Shown in pieces: positions 24,425 through 34,956 of a stretch of DNA of 64,000 nucleotides. The stretch lies in NCBI GenBank assembly GCA_922989275.2, contig OV277869.1, positions 43,012,189 to 43,076,188 of the forward strand. Reading direction: 5' to 3'. The notes beneath the pieces are model-generated. The model was not told the origin of the DNA. It did no database searches and worked only from the letters and a program-made list of their open reading frames with translations. Each line of letters opens with the position of its first letter. The first letter of the stretch is position 1. This DNA is from Gari tellinella. Its lineage: Eukaryota; Mollusca; Bivalvia; Cardiida; Psammobiidae. A program made the position numbers and the translations under genes.

Positions 24425-25385
24425 TTATGTTACAGCTAAATGAATACATTCCAGTGACAAAACACCTCATTTGTCACTTTCTGTGACAGTTCTTGTTATC
24501 CCTTTCTTCAATAGGCAATAATGCAAAAAATCTATCATTATCCAACTGTGTTTAGTGCAGGAGAGCCATAGCTAGGTGTAAATATTTTTGGAACAACTTG
24601 TGGAAAACCCAAAACTTTTTCCAACCCTTTTCCAGCAAATCCCGACAGGTACGGTACATGTATTTGCAAAGAGTTTTGATCCAGATCAGATGCTGCATAA
24701 TGCAGTGTTTGATCTTGATTCAAACTTTTTGACACTCATATTTAGGCTCTTTTAGTGCAAAAATATGTAAATCTGAATTTGTAGACAACAATTTCAAAAC
24801 ATGATATTAGGACAGGATAAGGGGGTTAATTCATTCAACCCTAGCAAAGAGTAAACTAGTTCATTGTATACAAACCATGGACCTATGGAGAGTACATATA
24901 AATGTCCTATGCAAACAGTGTAGACCCAGATTAGAGGGCTGCTAAAGGAGCCCTTTGATCTGGGTCTGCCATGTTTGTCATTTTGCAGTATATTGCAAAT
25001 ATCAACCTAAGTAAGTTTCAGGGGTGAATGAGTTAAAAACACTGTGTATAATGTTGGAAATCCCAAGTCATATGATTTATGTGCTTCCTAACCCTTTTAG
25101 TGTTATTAATCAATAATGACAGTTACAATTTGGGAAAGAATTTAGATCCAGATTAGAGTCATTCAATATATGATGAGAATCAAAGCTGCTTATGATTTTG
25201 ATTATGTATGTATGTCTTGAAATCTATGAATATAGATCTACTAAGAAATAATTATTCAGAATTTTAACTAACAGTGATTTTAACAGATTATACATGTACA
25301 TGTTATTTGTTAAAATGTGATATCATATGTCAACACTTAACACTGAATGCTGATGTCGTCTGCTAAAATTCTGAAATTGGTTTCC
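24425..25385. repeat. Repeat mosaic: family E arm and family D MITE
   Basis: Imperfect E hairpin 24660-24740 (gttttgatccagatcag / cttgattcaaact). D copy 24826-25036 with TTAA ends and core gtgtagacccagattag. The remainder is unassigned. Confidence 0.6.
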
Positions 25386-25525
25386 TCTTTGTTTAATTTT
25401 AACGGATTCAATCAGTCATGACTCATGAATTTATATTATATGGAATATTTTCTATATTCTAGCAAATGATGGCTTAAAGCAGGCTGATAGTAAAGCAGAA
25501 TGCGCCTAAAGGCGCATCCTGCTTT

Positions 25526-26330
25526 ACTTTCAACCTGCTTTAAGTAGTCACCTATCTTCAATTCTCGAAATAGGCTATCTGGTAAAGGGTTAAGGTAAAG
25601 AAACCTTAAACAATGAGTGTCAAACGGTTTGGAAACAGATAAGACAATTTGAGTTTACGCGGGGTCTGATTTTGATCTAAACTGTTTGCAACAACCAGGA
25701 AAGTTGCAATCAGCAGGAAAAGGGTTAAGCAACTAAAATGTTTACGGTAGGACATATGTATCTCTTTTGAATCCATGTCGAAGGGGTGGAGTGCTATTTT
25801 TAGTTACAGGCAATTGAGGGGTTTCCCATGTTTAAAGGGGTAGGAGGCCATGTTGTTTTCCCTTCGAAGCATGAATGGTACAGAAGATTGAAGACACACA
25901 AGTGAGTAACTATTGCCGATTTTTATCAATTTGTATTCTTTGAAATGTCGTCTGCTTAGCCTTCAATGACATGTGCTGAAAATAACCCCATCTCAAGTGG
26001 CTGGTATTGTAAATAAAGTTTTATATTTAACCATACAGCATAGATACACCCTTTTTTAACACATTCAACCCCAGCAACTAATATACTCATCATTTACAAA
26101 GAGTGTACTTGTGAGGATTACACTTGTCCCATGCAAACAGTGTAGACTCTGATCAGAGGGTTTCTTAAAAGGGCTACACTGTTTGTCATTTTAAAATACA
26201 TTGTTATAATCAACCCTAAATAGTCAAAAAAGGACTAGTCTTATTTTGAAATTGGAATTGTCCATTAAAAGTTTTAGGGGTGAATGACTCGTAGTAAAGC
26301 CATTAACCCATTACTTCATAAATACGCCTT
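25526..26330. repeat. First copy of an 800-bp duplicated block
   Basis: Near-identical to 27938-28740: family-A right arm, a ggtttggaaacagataagac hairpin, unique-looking caaggggtggagtgctattttt sequence, and a D copy (26056-26306). Confidence 0.85.
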
Positions 26331-26383
26331 TTTACACCTTTCATTGATTCATCCACTAAAGAAAACATTTCCAATTTATACAG
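26303..26383. repeat. Family A left end
   Basis: ttaacccattacttcataaatacgcctttttac ... tttatacag, then joins family-G sequence. Confidence 0.7.
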
Positions 26384-27937
26384 CCAAAGGCTCAAGGTGA
26401 GCTATTGGGATGGCCCTGTGTCCGTCGTCATGCGTATGTGCGTCGTCGTTAACAATTGCTTCAAATGACATCTCCTCCTATACCGCTTGACAGAATTCAA
26501 CCAAACTTTACAGAAATGTTCCTTGGGTCAAGCTCTTTCAAATTTGTTCAAAGAATTAAAAAAAATGCAGAACTCTGGTTGCCATGGCAACCAAATTAAA
26601 AAAATAAGGAAATCTTAAAAAATCTTCTTGTCAAAAACTGGAAGGGCCAGAGCTTACATATTTGGCACATAGCATCATCTACAGGTCCTCTATCAAGTTT
26701 GTTCAAATTATGCCCCTGGGGTCAAAATTGGCCCTGCCCCAGGGGTCACAGATTTACATAGAGTTATATAGTGAAATTTTCAAACGTCTTCTTCTCTGAA
26801 ACTAATGTTGCCAGAGCATTGATATTTGGCATGGTGACACTTCTAGATGTCCTTTACGAAAAATGTTCAAATGGTTCTGGTCGGTTGCATAACTAGGTCA
26901 CAGGAGCTAAAAATAGATTTTTTTCATTGAAAACTTAAAAAATCTTCTTGTCTGAAACTACAAGGGCCAGAGCTTAGATATTTGGCACATACCATCGCCT
27001 ACAGGTCCTCTATCTAGTTTGTTCAAATTATGCCCCTGGGGTCGAAATTGGCCCCGTCCCGGGGGTCACAGTTTTACAAAGAGTTATGTAGTGAAATTTT
27101 CAAACGTCTTCTTCTCTGAAACTAATATGGCCAGAGCTTTAATATTTGGTATGGTGACACTTCTAGATGTCCTATACCAAAATTGTTCAAATGGTTCTGG
27201 TCGGTTGCATAACTAGGTCACAGGAGCTAAAAATAGATTTTTTCCAATGAAAACTTAAAAAATCTTCTTGTCTGAAACTACAAGGGCCAGAGCTTAGATA
27301 TTTGGCACATACCATCGCCTACAGGTCCTCTATCAAGTTTGTTCAAATTATGCCCCTGGGGTTGAAATTGGCCCCGTCCCGGGGTTCACAGTTTTACAAA
27401 GAGTTATATAGTGAAATTTTCAAACGTCTTCTTCTCTGAAACTTATATGGCCAGAGCTTTGATATTTGGTATGGTGACACTTCTAGATGTCCTATACCAA
27501 AATTGTTCAAATGGTTCTGGTCGGTTGCATAACTAGGTCACAGGAGCTAAAAATAGATTTTTTCCAATGAAAACTTAAAAAATCTTCTTTTCTGAAACTA
27601 CAAGGGCCAGAGTTTAGATATTTGGCACATACCATCGCCTACAGGTCCTCTATCAAGTTTGTTCAAATTATGCCCCTGGGGTCAAAATTGGCCCCGCCCC
27701 TGGGGTCAAAGTTTTACATAGAGTTATATAGAGAAAATTTCAAACATCTTCTTCTCTGACACTAATATGGCCAGAGCTTGTATATTCGGTATGGTGACAC
27801 TTTTAAATATACTTTACATAATTTGTTCAAATTGTTCTGGTCTGTTGCATATCTAGGTCAGTCCTGGACCTAAATTATTATCGCCATTTTTTCAGCTATT
27901 TTCTCAGGTGAGCGAAATATGCCCCATGGGGCTCTTG
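26384..27937 (+). mobile_element. Family G element, 5' hairpin truncated, 340-bp repeats
   Basis: Starts mid-hairpin at ccaaaggctcaaggtgagct and carries four tandem units of about 340 bp. Ends ctcaggtgagcgaaatatgccccatggggctcttgt. Confidence 0.8.
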
Positions 27938-28740
27938 TACTTTCAACCTGCTTTAAGTAGTCACCTATCTTCAATTCTAGAAATAGGCTATCAGGTAAAG
28001 GATTAAGGTAAAGAAACCTTAAACAACAAGTGTCAAACAGTTTGGAAACAGATAAGACATTGAGTTTACGCGGGGTCTGATTTGGATCTAAACTGTTTGC
28101 AACAATCAGGAAAGTTGCAATCAGCAGGAAAAGGGTTAAGCAACTAAAATGTTTACGGTAGAACATATCTTTTGAATCCAGGTAGAACTACAATATGACT
28201 TTTGAATCCATGTCGAAGGGGTGGAGTGCTATTTTTAGTTACAGGCAATAGAGGGGTTTCCCATTTTTAAAGGGGTAGGAGCCCATGTTGTTTTCCCTTC
28301 GAAGCATGAATGGTACAGAAGATTGAAGACACAAAAGTGAGTAACTATTGCCGATTTTTATCAATTTGTATTCTTTGAAATGTCGTCTGCTTAGCCTTCA
28401 ATGACGTGTGCTGAAAATAACTCCATCTCAAGTGGCTGGTATTGTAAACAAAGTTTTATATTTAACCATACAGCATAGATACACCCTTTTTAACACATTC
28501 AACCCTAGCGACTAATATACTCATCATTTACAAAGAGTGTACTTGTGAGGATTACACTTGTCCCATGCAAACAGTGTAGACTCTGATCAGAGGGTTTCTT
28601 AAAAGGGCTACACTGTTTGTCATTTTAAAATACATTGTTATAATCAACCCTAAATAGTCAAAAAAGGACTAGTCTTATTTTGAAATTAGAATTGTCCATT
28701 AAAAGTTTGAGGGGTGAATGACTCGTAGTAAAGCCATTAA
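27938..28740. repeat. Second copy of the 800-bp duplicated block
   Basis: Matches 25526-26330 with scattered substitutions and a 25-30 bp local repeat (gaacatatcttttgaatccagg). Includes D copy 28490-28740. Confidence 0.85.
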
Positions 28741-29356
28741 CCAGTGTTCCTCCACTAAAGAAGATAGTTCCACTTTATATACAGTCATAAATAGATATAT
28801 GCTAGACAAGAAATATTTTCTATATCCAAGCAAATGGAAGCTTAAAGCAGGCTGAAAATAAAGCAGTATGTGCCTTAAGGGTCTGCTTTACTTTCAATCT
28901 GCTTTAAGTGGACCCCTGCCTTCAAAACTAGAAACAGGTTATGGGGTAATGGATTAAGACAGCTATATGATTGCTTAGTGCGGGAAAAGAGGAAAGCAGA
29001 AATTAATTTAAAGCCACTGCTGCCTTACTTATGCCATGCATAAATAGTCATGGGTTTTATACAGACATATGCATGTTTTATTGTTGTCAATTACCAGTTA
29101 GCCCATTACCCCATACACTATTTCTGGTATTGAAGATAGGTGACCACTAAAAGCAGGTTGAAAGTAAAGCAGAATGCACCCTAAGGCGCATTCTGCTTTA
29201 CTTTCAGCCTGCTTTAAGCTACCATCTGCTTGAATATTGAAAATATTCCTTATACATGTAGTACATGTTCATGACTGTATAAAATGGAAATATTTTCTTC
29301 CATGAAGGAATAAATTGAAAGTGTAAAAAGGCGTATTTATGGGGGTAATGGGTTAA
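28737..29356. repeat. Two family A MITEs
   Basis: 28737-28956 (ends ggttatggggtaatggattaa) and 29098-29356 (core gcagaatgcaccctaaggcgcattctgc). Confidence 0.75.
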
Positions 29357-29426
29357 GCCAACACAGGTTGAGTGCATTATCCGCTGTAAAGAACAAACAA
29401 GTATCAAGTAGGCCTAGCAGTGAGTA

Positions 29427-29683
29427 TTAACCCTTTACCCCATAAATACAACTTTTTACTTCTTTCATTAATTTTATTCCTCCACTGAAGAAAACAATTC
29501 CAATTTATTTAATCATGAATATGTATAATAAGAAATATTTTCTATATTCTAGTTGGTGGTAGCTTAAAGCAGGCTGAAAGTAAAGCAGAATGTGCCTTAA
29601 GGCACATTCTGCTTTACCATCAACCTGCTTTAAGTGGTTACCTATCTTCAAAACTAGAAACAGGCTATGGGGTAATGGGTTAA
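29427..29683. repeat. Family A MITE (complete, reference copy)
   Basis: TTAA 29427-29430 and 29680-29683; ends CCCTTTACCCCATA / TATGGGGTAATGGG; core gcagaatgtgccTTAAggcacattctgc. Confidence 0.9.
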
Positions 29684-29696
29684 GGCTACATGCATG

Positions 29697-29873
29697 CAGA
29701 TAAGGTGAGTATTTAAAAGTTAAAATCGTTAGTTATGCCTCCTGGAAACCCATATATGTGACAGTCACTTGTGACGATTCTAATGAGTAACACAACATAG
29801 AGTTTGGTGTAGGTATAAAGGAGAAAACATTGAAAATAAAATGGTTAACACATTCTTATCTGGGGCCCTGGGG
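29697..29873. repeat. Family C palindrome, degraded
   Basis: gtgacgattctaatgagtaacaca ... cttatctggggccctg. Confidence 0.6.
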
Positions 29874-29960
29874 TATAACCTTCCTTTATACACAGGGTAC
29901 TATTGTCCTACATGTATGCAAATAGTGTAGACCTAGATCAGAGGGCTCATAACTCAACCA

Positions 29961-30198
29961 CTAACCCTTTCCCTAATAGAAGCATCTTTCACCGCCTTTA
30001 ATTTACTCTCCAACGGAGGAAAATGGTTCAAATTCATATACCATAGGAAATATTGTCTATATCCTAGCAGGTGATAGCTTATAGCAGGCTGAAAGTAAAG
30101 CAGAATGCGCCTTAAGGCACATTCTGCTTTACTTTCAACATGCTTTAAGTGGTCACCTGTCTTCATTATTAGAAACAGGCTATTGGGTAAAGGGTTAA
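29961..30198. repeat. Family A MITE
   Basis: ctaaccctttccctaatag ... ctattgggtaaagggttaa, core gcagaatgcgccttaaggcacattctgc. Confidence 0.8.
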
Positions 30199-30845
30199 TA
30201 AAAGATGTCAAAAGTTTGAACTGCTGTCTGCTTTCAAAACATTTATACAGATTGTGTAAATATCTCAAACTCAAACTATTTGCAAATACTTGCATGAGTG
30301 CAATTGTGCAAAGGCAAAGAAAGAAGAGGTTAAAGATTAACTCACAGCCCTAGTGACCAGTATACACATCATTAACAGTGTACCTGTATGGAATTTGCTC
30401 AATAGTGAGGTAATATGCCATGCAGTTAGATAAACCTAGTTCTTATCTTTTATGAGTTTTTTGTTCAAATACTAGGTCCGGTTACATGATACGGGTAGTC
30501 GGTGAACAAAGGAGGTATATTTAGATCCAACCAACTTTGGTTTTCCTAACATATGACTAATAGTTTAACCGATCTTGAAAAATCTGGGTTGTAATGAATT
30601 TATTTCTAGGCTATTATATCAAGTAGGAGTGGAATTTATACTGTAAGTTACATTTTAGTTTATGTTTTGAAACAATTCTATAGTTTTTAGAAAACTTGAT
30701 AAATAATTCTTACTATTGCGACATTTTTCAAAATGCATATTTGAGTGCCTATAAACATTCATACATATCTTAATTCATTACTCCATAAATATGCTTTTAA
30801 TTTATCTCTCCATTAAAGGAAATTGTTTTTGCCCTGTCTGTTTTT
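30199..30845. other. Unassigned AT-rich stretch
   Basis: No gene or repeat recognised; short frames only. Confidence 0.4.
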
Positions 30846-31410
30846 GTGTCACCTGCTATAGGCAGAGGTGACACTTAGGGATCACTTTTCGGGCATCTGT
30901 CTGTCCGTCCATCTGTCTGTCCGTCATGCTTTTTGTGTCCGGCCTCATAACTCCTGTTCTACTGAAGCATTTAAGATGAAACTTCATTTATGGAAAGAGC
31001 TTGACATGTGAATGCGTATTACACAAGGGTCATAACTCTTGTATCAATATTGTGAGAGTTATTCTCTTTTCAACATTTTCTTTTCATGCAGATTTCTTTA
31101 ATAATTTAAATGAAAAGAGATTGATGAGTGAAATTGTCTTGCCTAAGGTTGATAACTCTTGCAGCAATACTGTGAAAGTTATTCCCCTTTTCCATATTTT
31201 CAGCCTATAACTTCTGTTCTACTCATGCTTTCCAGATACAATTTCATTTACTTCAATAATTTGATGAGTGGAAGTGTCTTGCATTAATACCATGGGATTT
31301 ATTCCCCTTTTCTACACTTTCTTCTTCAGTAGATTATTTCTGCTATAACAAAGTTCGTCATTTAAACTTAAACTCTTGTTCGACTGATGGTTGCTGGCAG
31401 GTGACACACA
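30846..31410 (+). mobile_element. Family G relative with GTGTCACC termini
   Basis: 5' hairpin GTGTCACCTGC tata GGCAGAGGTGACAC. 3' subterminal GGCAGGTGACACACATG mirrors it. Interior has ctgttctactgatgc repeats. Confidence 0.7.
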
Positions 31411-31435
31411 TGTTCTGAGGAACCCAACTATTTTT

Positions 31436-32760
31436 AGCTCGCCTGTTCGTAGAACAGCAGAGCTAATGTCATACCCCCGGCGTGAGTGAGCGTGAGCCAA
31501 GGTTAAAGTTTTTGGACGGGTTGTTTTAAAGTTGTTTTAAAGTTTAATACTTGTGCTAGGGGGCTGAAATTTTGTATGGAGGTTCATTTGGGGTTAAACA
31601 TTGATGTTATGATATTGGAATTTAAAAATAATTTTAATTTATTGTCTTTATTTGACATGTTTTGTACTTAGGTTTTTCGACTACACATCACCAGGTTAAA
31701 GTTTTTTGGAAGGGTTGTTTTAAAGTTTAATACTTCTGCTAGGGTGCTGAAATTTTGTATGGAGGTTCATTTGGGGTTAAACATTGATGTTATGATGTTG
31801 GAATTTAAAAATAATTTTGATTTATGTCAATTTTTGACATGTTTTGGACTTAGGTTTTTCGACTACAAATTACCAGGTTAAAGTTTTTTGGACGGGTTGT
31901 TTTAAAGTTTAATACTTCTGCTAGGGGGCTGAAATTTTGTATGGAGGTTTATTAGGGGTCAAACATTGATGTTATGAAGTTGGAGTTTAAAATAATTTTA
32001 ATTTATTGTCTTTATTTGACATGTTTTGAACTTAGGTCTTTTGCTACAAATCTAGGTTAAAGTTTTTTGGACGGGTTGTTTTAAAGTTTAATATTTGTGC
32101 TAAGGTGCTGAAATTTTGTATGGTGGTTTATTTGGGGCAAACATTGATGTTATGAAGTTGGAAATTAATTTTTTTTTTAATCTATGTCAGTTTTCGACAT
32201 GTTTTGGACTTAGGTTTTTAGACTACACATCACCAGGTTAAAGTTTTTTGGACGGGTTATTTTAAAGTTTAATACTTCTGCTAGGGGGCTGAAATTTTGT
32301 ATGGACGTTAATTAGGGGTCAAACATTGATGTTATGAAGTTGAAATCTAAAATGAATTTTTATTTTTGTCACTTTTGGACATGTTTTGGACTTAGGTTTT
32401 TTGCTACAAATCTAGGTTAAAGTTTTTTGGACGGGTTGTTTTAAAGTTTAAAACTTGTGCTAAGGTGCTGAAATTTTGTATGGGGGCTTATTTTGGGTCA
32501 AACATTGATGTTATGAAGTATGCATTTAAAAATACTTTTGATTTATGTCAATTTTCTACATGTTTTGGACTTAGTTTTTTCGACTACAAATCACCAGGTT
32601 AAAGTTTTGTGGACAGGGTGTTTTAAAGTTCAATATAACTAGACTGAGACTCACCATTCATTTGATGATCTTTCTAAACTGAAATTGTTTTGCTTTCGAT
32701 ACAAGATGTTTTTAGACTTAAACTTTAAACAGGCGAGCAACAGGTAGCTTTGACACCCAT
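31436..32760 (+). mobile_element. Family G relative with AGCTCGCC termini, seven 180-bp repeats
   Basis: 5' AGCTCGCCTGTTCGTAGAACAGCAGAGCT, 3' AACAGGCGAGCAACAGG. Interior units of about 180 bp start ggttaaagttttttggacgg (near 31501, 31693, 31876, 32053, 32236, 32414, 32598). Confidence 0.75.
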
Positions 32761-33301
32761 TTCTGGTTATGTTGTTTGTCTGTTTGCTAAGTGTTTGTCT
32801 GCAACCATCATGTTGGCAATAACTTTTGAACTACCTATAACTAATACACATTACATACAGATGACACTGTCATAAGTGAAGCGATACATGATTATACAGG
32901 TTTTAGGGCATGTCCGATCAAAAGTCAAGGTCACAGAGGTCAAAAGGTCAAATATTTGAAATGGCAATAACCTTTGACCCTCAAATGACAGGGGACTTTA
33001 TATGTGGTAAACGTATTGCTCTAATTAAGAGAAATTTATATATTTGTATAATTTAGAGGTGTTTAGTCAATGTCAAGGTCATGGAGGTAAAAAGATTAAT
33101 TCTTTTCGCAACCTTAACATTGGCAAGAACTTTTGAACTGTAACCAATACACGCTCAATACATTGCATATGCATTGCCTGTATGAAGGGGTATAAATATG
33201 CAGATTTTAGGCATGTCTGGTCAAAGGTCAAGGTCACAGAGGTTAAAGCAGGTTGAAAGTAAAGCAGAATGCTCCTTTTGCTAATACCTTCAGCCAGTAC
33301 T
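32761..33301. repeat. caataacttttgaact / aaggtcaaggtcaca repeats
   Basis: Two diverged units (ttggcaataacttttgaac, atacagatgacactgtc...) like the interiors of G-type elements, then a stray family-A arm at 33243-33300. Confidence 0.5.
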
Positions 33302-34043
33302 TTAACTCATTACACCATAGCCTATTTCCAGTATTTGATACAGGTGAACACTTAAAGCAGTTTTAAAGGAGCATTCTGCTTTACTTTCAACCTGCTTTTG
33401 CTAGGCCCATCATATACACAAAATTTCAAATGCTGCATATTTATGATTGTATAAAGTGGGACTATTTTCTTCAGAGAATGAATACAATAAAGGCGTAAAA
33501 TAGTGTACCTATGGGGAAATGGGTTAAGCTCTGAAGCTGGAAAGGCACTCAAAATACGTTTTATACTTCATAGTCAGGACTTCCTACAGGGTACTACTTT
33601 TCTTTGTATATGAATACATGTAATTGAAGAAACGTAAAATCTAAAAACGAGTTTTATAAGGTAAAGGGTAAATGTAGAATAAAAGTAATGCAGAAAGCTC
33701 CTATAACACTCAGCTGTGATATATCTCAAGGCTACTTAACCTGTCACCCCACAGTCTGTTTCTAGTATTGAAGATAATTGAAAACTTAACCTGTTACCTC
33801 ATAGCCTTTTTCTAATTTTAAAGAAAGATGATCACTTCAAGCAGGTTGAAAGTAAAGCAGAATGCGCCTTAAGGGCACATTCTGCTTTACTTTCTGCCTG
33901 CTTTAAGCTATTATCTGCTAGGATATAGAAACTATTTCTTATGATACATATTCATCACTGTATAAAAGTGAACAATTTTCTTCAGTGGAGGAATAAATTA
34001 GACTAGAGGCGTAGAAAGGCGTATTTATGGGGGAATGGGTTGA
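33302..34043. repeat. Family A MITE cluster
   Basis: Copies 33302-33526 and 33786-34043, the latter with core gcagaatgcgccttaagggcacattctgc. Confidence 0.75.
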
Positions 34044-34786
34044 AGAAAGTTGAAAGGTAAAGCAGAATGCACCTTAAGGTGCATTCTGCTTTACTTTCAG
34101 CCTGCTTTTTAAGATAGCATGTGATATAATATAGAATGTACTTATTATTGTACATCATTCATGACTGTATAAAGTGAACTATTTTCTTCAGTTGAGGAAT
34201 ATTTTAAAGCGACTCACAACCAGATGGTGCATTTGCAAAAATAAAAGAAAATACTCAAATATAACCAAAAGGGTAGCATTATCGTGCATCTGGCATTGGA
34301 AAATATGACCAGTCTAAAAACAGTGACGGTGACCTGGTCCCTGTAGAAATATCTTAAAATTTAAGTTTTTTAGATATTTTCCATCATTTTATCCATAGCG
34401 TCTACAGTTTCTATAGACATTGATCACGGGCTAAGACATAAACCCGAGCCAAATTATGCAGTTGCATGTACTCTTCATCGCTTCCCACAGAAATACGTTA
34501 AATCAATCCCAGATAGATGAATAGTTCCGTGGCCCTGTGGGTCCAACGGTGTCCTCATTTTGACTTATGTCCACCCATGCCGGGTCACGGGTTCGATTCC
34601 CACCAGAGCTCAATAATTTTTTTTATTGAAATGCATTTTTTTAAACAGAATTTCTTATCCTAAACTAATTCTTACCCATTTATATAAGCGTTTGTCACAT
34701 ATTTACAAATTACTATTTTTAATGCTATATCTGGTTGCGAGTCTCTTTAAAGGCATAAAAAGGTGTACTTATGGGATAATGGGTTA
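34044..34786. repeat. Family A MITE split by family B, just upstream of the receptor start
   Basis: Core 34048-34112, then family B (34208-34746), then right end aggcataaaaaggtgtac ... gggttaa (TTAA 34783-34786). Confidence 0.75.
34208..34746 (+). mobile_element. Family B: TTAA-flanked inverted-repeat element with tRNA-like core
   Basis: Flanked by TTAA (34204-34207, 34747-34750). Ends AGCGACTCACAACCAGAT and, inverted, AGAGACTCGCAACCAGAT form terminal inverted repeats. Near 34525-34615 is a tRNA-like segment with a B box (GGTTCGATTCC); its A box is degraded. It is inserted into a family-A MITE copy just upstream of receptor exon 1. Confidence 0.75.
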
Positions 34787-34875
34787 AAACTAATAGTTGC
34801 CTTGTACAGGAATGACTATATCTTCATTTATTTGTCACCATTTCTGCACCTTGAATGATTGCAGAAAAACCAGTT

Positions 34876-34956
34876 ATGAGGCCATTAACACTGCTGTTGT
34901 TTATGATGACACTGCTGCTATTGAGGACAGATGGGAGAAGAAGAGGAAAAAGCAAG
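34876..34956 (+). CDS. Receptor exon 1: signal peptide
   Basis: Codes residues 1-27; donor AAG|GTACAC, phase 0. A Leu/Met-rich hydrophobic core is followed by a basic RRRGKSK. An in-frame ATG at 34855 would add seven residues (MIAEKPV) and is an alternative start; I chose the ATG directly before the hydrophobic run. A family-A MITE ends about 90 bp upstream, so the 5' UTR or promoter abuts or lies in transposon sequence. Confidence 0.7.

Noticed and set aside
34525..34615. Possible functional tRNA gene
   Set aside because: B box is present but the acceptor stem does not pair and the A box is degraded; it is part of a repeated element.
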